From Scortum barcoo (Eukaryota > Chordata > Actinopteri > Centrarchiformes > Terapontidae): 64,000 nt of DNA. The position numbers and the translations under genes were made by a program. The stretch lies in assembly GCA_023238725.1 (NCBI GenBank), contig CM041552.1:15787147-15851146 (forward strand). Reading direction: 5' to 3'. The notes beneath the pieces were generated by a model. The model did no database searches, was not told where the DNA came from, and was given only the letters and a program-made list of their open reading frames with translations. Shown piece after piece: positions 1 through 12,203 of this stretch; position 1 is the first letter of the stretch, and each line of letters opens with the position of its first letter.

Positions 1-1453
1 GTTGGGCCATGGCACAAAATGGGGCTGTCAGGGTTTGATAGTGCTGCTGATCATACCAATGAATCAAAAACGGTTTCTGTTCTCAAGCTAGTGCAGAAAA
101 TACAATAAATATTATTCACTGTCTTGATACATTACATCTTCACTAGACATTTCTACTGCATAGGTACCAACATTTGTTGGATCTCTGATTAACTGTAGCT
201 CACTCATTCTTTTTGGAGGAAATAACTTCATTTTTATTGATTACTGTATTTTCTGTTATTATACTGTGCCTCCTGGATGCATTGATTTGAAAACAAAGTG
301 TAATTACTTTGGCTGTGGAAAATACAGTTTAAATTAGAAACATTTATCTTGGGGTAGAAAACGAGTATAGAGTGTTCATATGACAAAATTTTACACTTTA
401 AAACAAAATATGTATATTCATCATTTTAACACAAGGTGGTGTGTTAGTCGGAATTGCACATGTCAGCAAAGCCTGTTTTATATCACCCAGGCAACATGGC
501 CTGCTTCTGAAACTATTGAAATCCACCGACTTACACATTTATGAATGCTAAGTTGTTTAAATCCTGACAGGCAATAGCACATGAACCTATAAAAATGGCA
601 TAAGAAACAGGCAATATCCAATTATAAGTTAGCCTGTTACAACAAGTAATAAACATGCTAGTGAAGCTGTCTAAGCTGTCACCTTTCCCCAGCAACAGGC
701 TCAAACCCAACTTTTAAATGTCCTCCCGGGTTTGAACAATAACTCGACAGTCTAAAAGGCATTGTACAAAATTAATAAAACCTGAAAACCTGAAACATGA
801 AGCCTGGGAGAGCAATGACCGTTTCCCAAACAATTTTTTTCTTTCTTTTAACAAGTCCATTTCTGTAAATGTGGGAGCATGATAAGTGCTGGTTTCAAGA
901 GCATACATCTATTAATTCCTAACGTTTCTGTTGACTACAGTGAAACTGCACTGAGGACAGTTCGATGCCAGCGCTGCACTTGGTAATCAGCTGTCAAGTG
1001 CATACTTGCTTGAGCCAAGTGACCCCACGACACTGCCTGCTGCGTTTTTCTGTCGCTCTCTTAATACAACCTCCATCTGGTCCAAATGATCTCTTCTGTG
1101 CAAATTGTTATAATTTAGTGACTGATATGCCTCTGATTAGAAGTCGGGCAGCTGTTTTGGTGCTGCTAAAATGCATTCCCACTGTGTCTCAGTGATTTCA
1201 AATAAGTGCCACAAACTCACTAAACTGAGTGAGCGAACCCAAAACCATCCGCTCCCATGTTTACTGTCACTTTTCACTGTGAAACACGCACCGAGATAAA
1301 CGTAGCAAAGTCTGGTCCCAGTTGTGGCTGATTAAAGTGCCGCAGAGTTGGACCAGAATGAGCAGAATACCAAAGTGAACTGAGGAGGGCTTTGATTGAC
1401 AGGCAGCTTGTTACCACTCCAATTAGAGAGTGTTTACTGCCTCCTGCTGCGCC
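1..1453. other. No gene seen; AT-rich unique-looking sequence
   Basis: No open frame here looks like protein, and no repeat with recognisable ends was found. The stretch is AT-rich with scattered short A and T runs. It ends where a Z-DNA-like CG/GT alternating tract begins. Confidence 0.6.
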
Positions 1454-1611
1454 CGCGCGTGTGTGTACGCGCACGCATGTCCATGTATGTGTGTGCGTGT
1501 GTGTGTGTGCGTGTCCGTTTGTGTGTACCTGTCCGTGTGTGTGTGTGTTTGTGTGTGTGTGTGTAACTGTGAGTGTGCTTATATCAGTATAGCTGTGGGA
1601 CAGTGTGTCTG
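1454..1611. repeat. Interrupted (GT)n microsatellite with CG-rich alternating head
   Basis: Positions 1454-1480 are 27 bases of unbroken pyrimidine-purine alternation with many CG steps. They run into interrupted GT repeats up to about 1564 and a weaker GT-rich tail. Open frames across it translate to V/C/A runs and are artefacts. Such alternating tracts favour left-handed DNA. Confidence 0.85.
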
Positions 1612-1772
1612 TGTGTTTACAATTCCTTCAGCACTTCTGGTTCTTTCGCCTTTAATTGGTGTATGTTGTATTGACAGCTCACTGCGGCGGTCAGACTGGC
1701 GCACTGACAGACAGACGGAGCACGTCTCCAGAGGGGAGCTGGTGATTGGTTTAGCTTTTGTCAGTCAAACTG

Positions 1773-1792
1773 TCCTCCTCCTCCTCCTCCTC
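1773..1792 (+). repeat. (CTC)n trinucleotide run
   Basis: Six to seven consecutive CTC/TCC units, written as leucine codons in one frame. It lies in otherwise unremarkable sequence. Confidence 0.75.
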
Positions 1793-1882
1793 TCTTGCCT
1801 TTATGTTTTTGTGTTACAACAAGTAAAAAGTGATGGATTCAATGGTTCAGATTCCAAATTACTGTATGTTGTGAGTTTTTGA

Positions 1883-3240
1883 TGAGCAGTCGAAGCCGTG
1901 AAACAAAACCTCTCCTATCATTCCTGCAGATATGTGTGTATATTATTTGTGCTGCATAGCTCAGGATACCATCTGGCGAGCTCCCATACAAATACTAATA
2001 GAAACAGTTCCAAATGGTTGTGTGGGGGGAAAAAAAATCTTTACGTGTGATTTATTATTCAGCGTCTCCACCAAATTCTACACGGCTCAGCATGCTTAGT
2101 CATTTTGTCAGGCAAAGACAGAGTTGGCTATTATTTTAATTTTGTGCTATAAATCATTTTTGTAGGAATATGTGTCACTTTGTTTTCAAAATGGTAAATA
2201 CAGCTTGAATCAGTAGTCTTCAGTTTAATCCGCTGGACTGAAAATGGTCTTTGAGAACTGAATCATCAAATCACTAAATTCTAAACATATAATCATGATA
2301 TATGATATGTCATATCATCATTGACTGCCATCTTACTAAAATAAATACAAATGACCCAGTTCAAATGTCTTAACATTCTTAATTTCACCTTCTGGGCTCA
2401 GCATGAACTTCCCATGTAACAAGCTCCTGGTGAAGGCCTTAAAGGGTCCAAACACACACACGCAAAGCATTAATAAGTACATAACGACTTATTTCCCAAA
2501 AAAGAGGACTATTAGCATAAAAATATAGAAAACCAGCTCTGATTCTTCAATCCTAAAGGATTTTAGCAACACAAATGCAAACCTCTATAAGTCTGAGTGG
2601 AGATTTGCGAGTTTGAAAAGATCTCGAACGGTGCGAATGAGCACTTTGAAAGCTGATAATATGGACTAAAAGAGAAGAAATATCAGAGAGGTGTTGGTAT
2701 GACTCAGCCGGATGCTGTGCAAACCTACCTTAATATGGCATTCATCAAACAGGTTATGACAAAGACAACGCATGCTGTCTTTCTGTAAACACATTGGTAA
2801 GGCTTAGAGTAAAGCAAGTTAATTTACACACTGTTTTCTTTTTACATTTTTATCTACGAGAATACTCCTGATTCCTAAAAATTCCTATTATAAGTACAGT
2901 CCTTTGTAGTTACATTTGTTCCTAAAAACAACAGTCTTTGTTAAAAAAAAAAAAAGCTGCAGTCCTATTTTTTTTTCCACGTTTCTTTTAAAGTGATGTT
3001 AATAACCTTGACATGGCGGCCCACTGAGATGACGCAATACACTGTAGTGAAATCAAAGCTCCACAGCACACCATATGGTCAGTCTAGCATCACTCTTCTT
3101 TGCTCTCTCGCGACCAAAGTGCTGTGTGATTTGACCTGTTAGTAATGTGCGATGTTCCTCGGAGACTGCGGATGGAGGGAATCACTGAGTTGAGTGACAG
3201 ATTCTGTCCTCCTTTCTTCTTCTTTCTTGTCTGATGCTAT
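1883..3240. other. No gene seen
   Basis: About 1.36 kb of AT-rich sequence with no protein-like frame, a 13-base A run near 2942 and a T run near 2970. No terminal inverted repeats or duplications were noticed. Confidence 0.55.
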
Positions 3241-3328
3241 TAACTCACACAGGAGTTAAAAAAGAGCTGTGTGCATGTGCTTCTGTGCATTTGTGCGAGA
3301 CTGGGTTAAATATACTGTAAGGGCCTAC

Positions 3329-3774
3329 AGTAGTTGTGTGTGTATGTGTGTTTGCCTGTGTTTGTGTCTGACTAAAGAAATGCTGTATAAAACCCACGCC
3401 TGTACAAATTAAAACATGTTGCTTTGAACATGTTTCACTAATTATGCCGCACATGCTTGTGAGGGTCAAGTTTGGGGTAATAAGTGAAAGTTTCAGACTG
3501 TCCTCAGATTCATGTGTGTGTTTGTGTGTTTAAGCTGAGATAGTGAGTTCTGAGTTGTGTTGTGTTGTGTGCCTCAGGTCTCTGCTCCTCTTTGAAGTGT
3601 GAGAGCTGTGTGCTTTTGATATGAAGGCATTTAATAAGCCTCACACACTCTGTCTGTGAGTAGGTGTGTGTGTGTGCATGTGTTTAGCACCAAGAAATTC
3701 AATCTGCCTTGCTCCCTGGTTGTGCAATTGCGAGTGTGTGTGTGTGTACATATACATTATATATATATATATAT
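3329..3774. repeat. Cluster of short GT and TA microsatellites
   Basis: Short interrupted GT tracts occur at about 3329-3367, 3510-3530 and 3664-3685. A GT tract that turns into (AT)n lies at about 3735-3774. Small open frames here are translations of the repeats. Confidence 0.75.
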
Positions 3775-4150
3775 ATTCATTCATTCGCAGACAATCAATC
3801 AACCCTGACTGCTGGCACTGGATACCGTCATGGCTTGTGTCTTCACATCATTATATGTTTGCATGACAAAAACAAACAAACAAAAAAAAGGACACATGCA
3901 GGAGAGACACAAATACATCAAGCTAACCTCATGCTGTCGGTGGCGTTTGAGGGAAACATATTTACACTAACAGTGAGGGAAGAGAGACAAATGACGACAC
4001 ATGAAGAAAGAGACTTGCTTCAGACAGGCAGAGACCACAGACAGGCAAGTTCATACATAAGCAGCAGATGACCTGAAAGACAGACGGACTGAGAAACAGG
4101 CCAGCTTACAGAAACTGTATGGGCAGATGGATGGATCCACAATCCTAACA
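3775..4150. other. No gene seen; purine-rich
   Basis: AGA/ACA-rich sequence (about 3885-4120). A 120-residue frame runs through 3709-4071, but it starts in the microsatellite and its composition is that of the purine-rich tract, so it is not annotated as a gene. Confidence 0.5.
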
Positions 4151-4154
4151 CATG

Positions 4155-4400
4155 GTCGGTTTACCACTTTGGTCCTGAAGGAAATATTTCTGCAACTACT
4201 GGATGGATGACAAAAACATAGTATGGCCATGTATTGTCTCTAGAGGAGGAAGACTAAGGACTTTGGTGACCTCTTGACTTTGCCTGTTTTTCCACCACCA
4301 AGGAAACGTCCCAACAAAAACTGAATGAACTACCACAAATTTTGGCACGTCCCCTTAATTGAACACGAATGTATGGATGAATTGTAGTCACTTAAGCGAT
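4155..4400 (+). repeat. Eroded dispersed repeat, teleost type
   Basis: The text resembles a repeat often met in fish genomes, with a phrase like 'aaatatttctgcaactactg' followed by 'gatggatgac' and, further on, 'gactttggtgacctcttgac'. Ends cannot be defined, no target duplication is visible, and the class is unknown. The call rests on remembered resemblance, not alignment. Confidence 0.45.
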
Positions 4401-5047
4401 CCCTTAACTCAATTTTACCTAATTTCAAATGTTCAATTTATCATTGACAATTGACATTGACAACATGTGACTAAATATTTGGAAAAATAATGACATTCCA
4501 ACTTCCAAGCATGGCTGTAGGCTGTAAGTTTTGTTTTTATCTCATATGAATAGTTAGTTTTCTAAACTGAAAATATAGAGTTTGCATGCAGTCACTTTAT
4601 GCTATATCTATGCTCATGTCATTGTCATTCATAGCCAGATCTATATATGCATATGTATGCACGTATATTTCAGCGCCCTCTGCAAAAAGTCAAGCACTTT
4701 CTATTTTCATGTGTACAAAAATAAACTTGCCTTTCCGTGCCTCCGATTGCACCGCTTGTGATACAAGCGTGCAAAATCAAGTTCTGGGGTTTTAAACCAT
4801 GTTTACGATGCACACTTTGCTGTGCACAGTGTGGGTTGTCTTGCATATATCAAACGTAATCTTGATGCTTTGCTCTATCCATTGACTTTCCTGTTTGTGC
4901 GCACCAACTTCACCAAGGCTCATCCCAACTGAATCAGATCTATCCACCTACAACATCTGTTGTCTCCTAGCCCCCTGTCTGTCTCTGAACTCTTCCTCTA
5001 TTTATCTCCCAATTAGTGTTTTTTTTATTAGAGTACTTTATGTTAGA
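4401..5047. other. No gene seen
   Basis: AT-rich, unique-looking. Nothing beyond short chance frames. Confidence 0.5.
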
Positions 5048-5262
5048 CCTCTCGAATGACTGACTGTCCCTCTCTCTTGCTGTCCCTCTCCTCCTCTCTC
5101 TGTTCAAGCCTCTTGTTCTCTCTCCATCTCTCAGTACCACTTCCAGCTTTCCTCCACGTTGTCTTTCATCTCTTTTCTGTTAGCCTCCCCTCTCATCTCC
5201 CAATAGATCAACGCGTGCACGTTCTCTCGCTCTCTCTCTCTCTCTCCTCCCTCCCGCTGGGC
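5048..5262 (+). repeat. Pyrimidine-rich tract with (TC)n
   Basis: C/T-rich strand for about 210 bases, with a pure (TC)n run at about 5229-5247. The 81-residue frame through it is an S/L-rich artefact. Confidence 0.75.
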
Positions 5263-7480
5263 CCTTGTCGTTACACACTAAAAACACCTTTTATCAGATG
5301 AGATTCCAACATAACACATCACCCCATGCTGTGTGCGCACATTTTACACGTGCCACGTGCACATAATGCAAACACACAGACTAACGTGTGTGGTTTGATA
5401 TATATGATCATGACAGCGTTTGCATTAGACACTACCTAAATACAGAAGTCGTAACAGGCACCTGTAGTGCTTACACACACACACAACCACAACACTTTCA
5501 GGTGTGCTCCACTCTTGTATTTCTAGCCTGTGTGATATTTCCGATCGATACTGGAAGAGCTGACTTGGAAGGAATTCTGTGTTTTTGCTGAAGGACACTT
5601 GAGCAGGATGGATGGCGGCTGTCACACAGGACTGAACACAGTTCCTGCAGCTAAAGGACGGTTTCCCGGCTCAGTAGCGTTTGTCACTGTGCCGCCCGTG
5701 CCCTTCCAAGTGTGTGTCACTGAAGTGTGGCGATGAGTGGCAGCAGAGACAGGCAGAGGGGGAGGGTAGCTGACATGTGGGAGGTTGTGAAACAGAATAA
5801 TATCAGACTATAATGATACATTTACAAGCACGTGTTTAAATTCTGATCATTTTTTCAAACCTGAGGACACATTTGCATCCATGTATGAAAACTTAAAGTT
5901 GCATTTTCCTCTTGGGCCATCTGGCTTTAGGTAATATTTTTACTCAGGACAGCGCAGAGTATTGTGCCCAGTAATCATCGACTGCAGATGTCTCAATACC
6001 AATTTTTTTATTTTGGACCACCAGCTGAGTGTGTGTCAAATTGCTCACACCGCTTTCTGTTTGATAATCTCATTATTCTCTCCATCATCTTGGCTTTGTT
6101 GGCAGCTTAACACAGGAATGGGATCTGGCTGGATTTAGTTTCCTTTTTAGGAGCCAGAGAACAGGTTCCTCACTCAGTTTGTAATTTTGCCTCACTTACC
6201 TCACTTTACCCTACTTCTTCTCTCCTCTCTGCCTCCCCTGTGTGTCTCTCTGCTGCACTGCTTCTCTCCGTGGTGACAACTGTCTGTCTCTCCATCTTTC
6301 TCAATATTCATCATGTTGGCCTCTCCTTTTGTTGTTATGTAATCTTATTGTTGTGGAGCAAAAATATGTTTGTTTGTTTTTCTGTTGTTATACAGCAGAC
6401 GCTTCTTTTTTTTTTTTTTTACTTTTATTGAAAATACATCCAATTTTTTTAATATGTTTGGGACAACATTTGTTTTGTGATGTTAATTTTATAAACTGCC
6501 TGTTACACATGAAAAGTATGCTGAATCCTTCCTTTACCTTCCTGAATCATTCAATAAGTTGGAAGGCTTCATATGCTGTATATGTATTATGCCTAAAAAT
6601 GTTGAAATCGTGAAACCCTGATTGTTCAAGCACACATTAACATTTTTTTCTGACAATAGTTGAAAGTGATGTATTTTTACTTTGGCAGCAACTAACTAAC
6701 TGCAATAACTTTAAAACATAATAGTATAAATACTTGAGTTACATAACATTAACATATTTGTGTTATTTCTGAACTGCCAGAGCAGGGTGCAGTAATTTTA
6801 TGTTTATTTCACACTGTTATTGTAGCTACCTGTTTCTGTTTATTTTTGTTTTGCAAAAAGCTGAGACATGGGGCGTACAGACAAACGGGGATTAGATATT
6901 GATTCAATTTTCACTTTCAATTGAGCCTCTAAGCAACTTTCTTGTGCATGCAGGGCCTGCAAACTTGTGATACACATTCTTTTAAGTCATTTTCTTTTAG
7001 TGTCATTGTTTTTCAAGCAAATCAGATTCTTACTATATGATAGACAAAACATTGAACCTCAGGTTGAAGGACAGTTTGCTAAACAGCCAAAAGAAGTTGA
7101 AGATTAAACAACCAAACCTATTGGTTGACTCACTCTACCACTAAAGCTACACACACGCACTATAGACAGCTGTCACTACGGTCTCTCTCTCTCCAACTCT
7201 CACTCTCTCTCAATTTGCTGGTGTCGGTGTGTGTGAGAATCTCTGTGTGTATGTATGTGTGGAGTTCCTGATGAGGTTAAGCACATGATTAATGGGTCTA
7301 TCTATTGCGTTTACACTGCACTCATCTCCACTTAACTACACACTGGAGCGCACACATACACACTCTCATCAGCGCGCACATACACACATGCCAGCCTCTC
7401 CTGCACCTCGTCGCCCAGGGTAACAAAATGTAAATGATATGCAGATGACAGGAAGTCAATTAGGAGACCAGAGAGCTATG
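5263..7480. other. No gene seen
   Basis: About 2.2 kb without a believable coding region. It holds a T run at about 6407-6420, a CT-rich patch at 7180-7210 and minor CA runs at 5474-5484 and 7325-7390. No ends of mobile elements were recognised. Confidence 0.5.
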
Positions 7481-7493
7481 ACTCTGCAGAACT

Positions 7494-7630
7494 CCATTAG
7501 TGAAGCACCGATCAGCTCTCAGACTACTGCTTTTCCATCCCTCTCTCTGTATCCTATGCTATCTATCTGTGTTCATCTGTTTGTGTGTGTGTTTGTGTGT
7601 AGAAATCCATTAGTGGAGCGCTGATCAGCT
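7494..7630 (+). repeat. Pair of 24-base direct repeats 113 bp apart
   Basis: Positions 7494-7517 and 7607-7630 match at 21 of 24 bases and share the core 'ccattagtg' and the end 'gatcagct'. The spacer includes a GT-rich run. This could be a local duplication or the remnant of a minisatellite. Confidence 0.7.
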
Positions 7631-7640
7631 TGTAGACAGA

Positions 7641-9540
7641 GCTGTGCTTTACAGCCGACAAGCATCTTATCTTCTTGAAGTCCACAAAATGTCGCAAAAT
7701 TAAAACAATTTTCTGTGGACAACAAGTAACAACAATAAAATATTTATGTGCCTCTCAGACAATCTGGTTTTGGCTCTCAACCCTGTGAGTTCGTAGATTT
7801 GGCTTTTGGGGAGAGATATTTGCGCCAATGCATGCTGAATCTGTAAAAACTGGAGCCCCACAGTGGTAGCATCAAGAACACACAGTGACAGATAATAGTG
7901 CACACTGCATCATCTCAGGAGTTGGTGAAACAGAAAAGCAAAGCTGAAAGTGACAGTGTATAAAATTGTATTTTTTTTCTTTATCCCATTATCCTGATAT
8001 CATGTTTTCTCCCGACACATGGAGCGAACTAACTGTGATGCCCCCTTATCTCAAGAAATGATTTTGTTACCCTAATAAAAAAGAAATTGAATTCTAATTT
8101 ACATATCTTTATTTTCTTATATACTTAATCTCTTGAATATTTGTCAAATGCCTTGGATCTTTTTTTTTTTTTTTTTACTTTACACTAAGTCTATTAGAAG
8201 TCTATCATTGTCTCAATGTCATCTTGTCATCTTTTTCCAGCACAAGTGAATGATTTTATGTCCTTGTATATTATACGTTGGCTCACAGAGTGACTTGTAC
8301 ATGCAGCTTATAGTTCCCGAGAAAAATATTTTAGAAGTCAGCGGTGCTTTTTGTTTGTCCAAATATTATTATTTAGTATTCATTTTCAGACTGATTTAAC
8401 TATTATCCCTTCCTTATGAAGCTTAATTCCTGTCTGCAGGCCCAGCTCTGTGAGATACCCTTAAAACACTGACTTATGTAAAGGAAACATTTCTTGCAGT
8501 TTTGTTTGTTAATAAATGTAATCAGACCTGAAACTGAATGGTTAATATGCAACAAATCTACATACATAGTTTTATAACCCTGCTCACTCATATCAAAATG
8601 TATTCAGCCAGCCATTGATATTCTGTTATTTCTCAGAGATCCAAGATGTCGTGTTGCTTATGGATAAAAAGTCCATTTAGAGATATAAATTAGACATGCA
8701 AACCATCCTTGATATCATTCTTGCCTGGGGGTACACGCAACAGACAGATGTAATGAAACTCAAATTTAATTGTCATTTCCTTTGCACACAGGGACGGACT
8801 TTGTTAACCACGCCACGAGAAATATATAAATATATAAATAAGACCATTTTCTACAGATGACAGTTTTTCCTTTGAGGACATGTTCAGCATCTCAGGGTAG
8901 CTAATTTGTCTGGGGGATTGCTACTAAAGGAGTTCTCATAATGAAGTTTAAAGACAATGTGAAGCAGAGTCTTGTCAGTGTCAGTTTTTATAAGTTATTA
9001 TAAGTTATTAAAAGTCATGTCATAGAGATGTTTAGTAGCCATTTTAACACAAAAATGGTGTACATGAATCATAATAACAATACTATAAAATCCTACATTA
9101 ATATAGTGCCCATACAGTCATGCATTACTGTATGTTGTAGTAATATTTCCTGGTTTTTCGACTGTCCAGGTAAGCAAACACACAAACAGAAACAGGTTCA
9201 CAGCCCGAAGTTGAACTACAGATAACTTTTTGCATGTCTTTTGACTTTTAAACTTGGATGGCCGACTTCTGTCTCCCACTCTAAATATGGCCCCTTTACA
9301 CACATTTGTCTGACCTCTTTTTCTCTACATTCAGCTTTCACCGCAACAATTGTGTACTGTCCATTTTCTGAGGTGCGAGGAGCATAAATGCACAATTTCC
9401 AGCCCCCTGCCCAGCGTCCCATACCTCCCAAACTTCTAACCTTTTTTCTAAAAACATCTCATCTTAAATCATGCATGACTGTACCTTCGCCAGTCACAGT
9501 CAGTGAAAATGGGTTGAGGAACTGAAGCACACCTGTGTCT
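7641..9540. other. No gene seen
   Basis: AT-rich. It contains a 17-base T run at 8160-8176, 'aatatataaatatataaataag' near 8820 and a 10-base tandem duplication (tataagttat) near 8990-9010. No coding region or mobile-element end was found. Confidence 0.5.
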
Positions 9541-9935
9541 GCTCTATTTTCCTTTCCCCTCTTTTATCTTTCTGTTCTGTCCTCTCTTTCAGTGTGTTGT
9601 AATGAAGTGCCTCATTCCTTCACACTATTTTCTTCTACCTGTCTATGTTCCATTTGGTGAGTTCTTCCTCTTTCCCCTCCTCTTATCCTGCTCCATCCTC
9701 TCTCCCCGTCTTGTATCTGTGGCCAGTCATGCGGCTAACAACAAACCTGTCCTCGTCTCTGATCCTTACTTCCTCCTTCTCCGTCACTCTCCCTCTTTGC
9801 CTCTCTTTAAATCAACCCCTTCCTTTATTTTTTTCCCCTCTATCTTCTCTATCCCCATCTGTCGCCCCTCTCCTCATTTCCTCCCCCCTGTTTCTGTGTG
9901 ACCAGGTCATGCGGTTAACAACAAAGGCAAGAAGG
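9541..9935 (+). repeat. Pyrimidine-rich tract with a 180-bp-spaced duplication
   Basis: C/T-rich for most of its length. A 20-base word occurs at 9726-9745 and again at 9906-9925 with one mismatch, exactly 180 bp apart. This suggests an old tandem duplication whose filling diverged. The S/L/P-rich frames (99 and 97 residues) over it are composition artefacts. Confidence 0.65.
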
Positions 9936-10530
9936 TAGTTGCTGCACACCAGCTTGAACCACATGGTACACTGAGTCTCTGACTTTCCCCAGCCTAGCAC
10001 AGACACAACCAACACTCACAGGCTTTCACCTCCCATCCATGGATGGCATTTATACCACTTAGTATCTCAAAAGAACAAAATAACAGAGAGCAGAGACCAT
10101 TAATCCCTCACATCAGGACATAGGCTCTTTTTACCCCTTCCAACATGTAGCACAGCAACCACATCAGAACCCTGCAATAGAGACACTTTATTTCTTCAGG
10201 TCACATGATTAAGAGAAGATAGCAGTGCTTATATATATATTTTTTTTTTATTCAAAGGATATAACGTGAAAGACTTCCATTTATATAAATGTCTTTTTAA
10301 GTCAGTATCAATTTCCCATATGAGATAACACAATGGTGATAAAGCCTATGGCCCACTGATGAAAGCCCTTGTGTTAGCAGTATTACATCGGGTGTCAGTG
10401 GTGACTTTTCCTAAAAAAAAAAGACGCGTACAGTTAAGCTCTTAACAAGTCTTTTAACATGACATACTTGCTCTTTGGCAGCAGCATACTGTTCTCTCCT
10501 TTTTATAGTCAGTGGTGGAGCAAAGGCAGG
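9936..10530. other. No gene seen
   Basis: Unique-looking, with a short T run near 10240. No coding signal. Confidence 0.5.
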
Positions 10531-10540
10531 ATCAAGTAAT

Positions 10541-10990
10541 AAAATGTTTATTGCAAAATGGCAGCCAACAGGGGATCAGAAAGTTCAACAGCCAACTGAT
10601 GGTCATAAGCATGCAGGCCACCAACGGAGAAGAACCAGGAGCTGGTGTCAGCAGGTCCAGTGATGGAGAACAACCAGGAGCTGCAGTCTGCCAGCTAGGC
10701 CGATAACTGGGAGCCAGATGGGACTGGTGGCGGCTCAGTGGTGATGGGAAGCTGAGTCTCTCTGGAGCTGGACAGCACAGTCTCTGGGGCATTAGCCAGA
10801 ACAGTCTCTGTGGCGTCCAGGGGATTAAAGTAGCTAGGTCCCCTAGGAACGCTAGTAGGCTGTGCAACAGACTGAAAGCTAACATGGTTGTTGTTGGGAG
10901 GTTGAGGCATAGGCTAGTAGCTGGGAACATGGGGCTGAAGTTGGTGGTTAGCAGGATGAAGCAAAAGCTAAAGGCTAGCCTGCTGAAGGC
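10541..10990 (-). repeat. GC-richer block with degenerate internal periodicity, unclassified
   Basis: This block is clearly richer in G than its surroundings on the + strand. It carries loosely repeated phrases: 'accaggagctg' near 10636 and 10673, and 'acagtctctg' near 10779 and 10801. The minus strand is open for 175 codons (10532-11059), the longest open frame of the window, and shows a repeated P-x-R-L pattern in its middle, as expected from repeated DNA. No domain is recognised and no start context supports it. It may be an eroded internal piece of a mobile element. A real gene is unlikely. Confidence 0.45.
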
Positions 10991-11060
10991 GAATACACAC
11001 TTGCAACTACCACTCATTGCCACATTGCTGACAAATTTAAATGAAAGGCTATATAACAAA

Positions 11061-12179
11061 TATCAGAAAGGCGATGACAAATATAAGACATTTTTGTGTA
11101 GAATTTATCTATTTTTTACATTGGAAGATAGGACATTTTTTTCCACCCTTCCTTCAATGGACAGTTGCACTTCCTTGAATGCAAATGAATAAATAAATCA
11201 GGCAATTAATTACGTCACCAAGTGCATTTTTGTATCTTCTCTTATGCTTTCTGTTCTAAAAATAAAAATGTGATTACTTTTGTTTATACAAGTCACTAAC
11301 TGGGCTTTTGTATGCACATGAGTGATCAAAAAAATAGAAACCCTTGTCAATAAACTCTATAATCATTATTAGAATTGTGAATCTTGTCATTTTTCATTTT
11401 ATTTTTTTGTGTGTTTTATTGAATTTGCATCACTGAAGCACACCATAAGAACCAACACAAATAAGCTAAGAAATAGTCTAATTTAAAGTTTTTTTTTTTT
11501 TTCATAAAAAAACCATAGTATTTGCAGGAGAATGCATTGCTGTGTGACTCTGTGCACGTGTTTATATTATTGTAAATGAATCACTGTACTTACTAGGCAC
11601 TGCTACAGGGGCTTGTGTTTATTGTGTGGAACATTAATAATATAATTAAAGGATTTCTATATTTGTATCAGAGCACATACTGTACATGTGTACTTGACAG
11701 CATGTGTATCCCAGATTCCCTGACACATAATACCCACGCAAGTGTGCAGAAACGCACATGCTCTCACAAAGTAATAAGTTTAGATTTCCCTTCGAGGTAC
11801 CATCAAAATCCCCTTTGGCACATGCATATGCATGTAAAGTAAAAGTTCTAAAAGTAAAAGTTCATTCGCCAAATACATACATACATAATGCATAAAATCA
11901 CGTATAAAAATGCAAATCACAACATACACAGACGCACGCATAAAAAAAAAAAAAAAAAAACTTTCTCACAACACACAGCACACATGTAGAGTAAAAACAC
12001 ACTTCAAGGAATGTGTGTTGAAAGTAAAATGTTGTTCTTCCCCCCTTGCAGTTGTGTGGGCTGCAGAATGTGTTATGTGTGTGAAAGTAAAATGTTATGT
12101 CAGCATCAGAACAGTTTGAGTTCAGATAATTGGCAGATAATTGAAAGAGTTGAGAAATCTATCTCACTCTGTCAAACAA
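11061..12179. other. No gene seen; poly(A) tract
   Basis: AT-rich with a T run at about 11490-11503 and a 19-base A run at 11942-11960. No recognisable retroelement body was seen in front of the A run. Small frames have no protein character. Confidence 0.5.
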
Positions 12180-12203
12180 CCACACACACACACACACACA
12201 CAC
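12180..12203 (+). repeat. (CA)12 microsatellite
   Basis: Uninterrupted CA dinucleotides, about 12 units. Confidence 0.95.

Noticed and set aside
1392..1882. Frames of 66 and 150 codons over the GT-rich region
   Set aside because: The sequence is mostly V/C/S from GT repeats and starts in or near the microsatellite; no domain.
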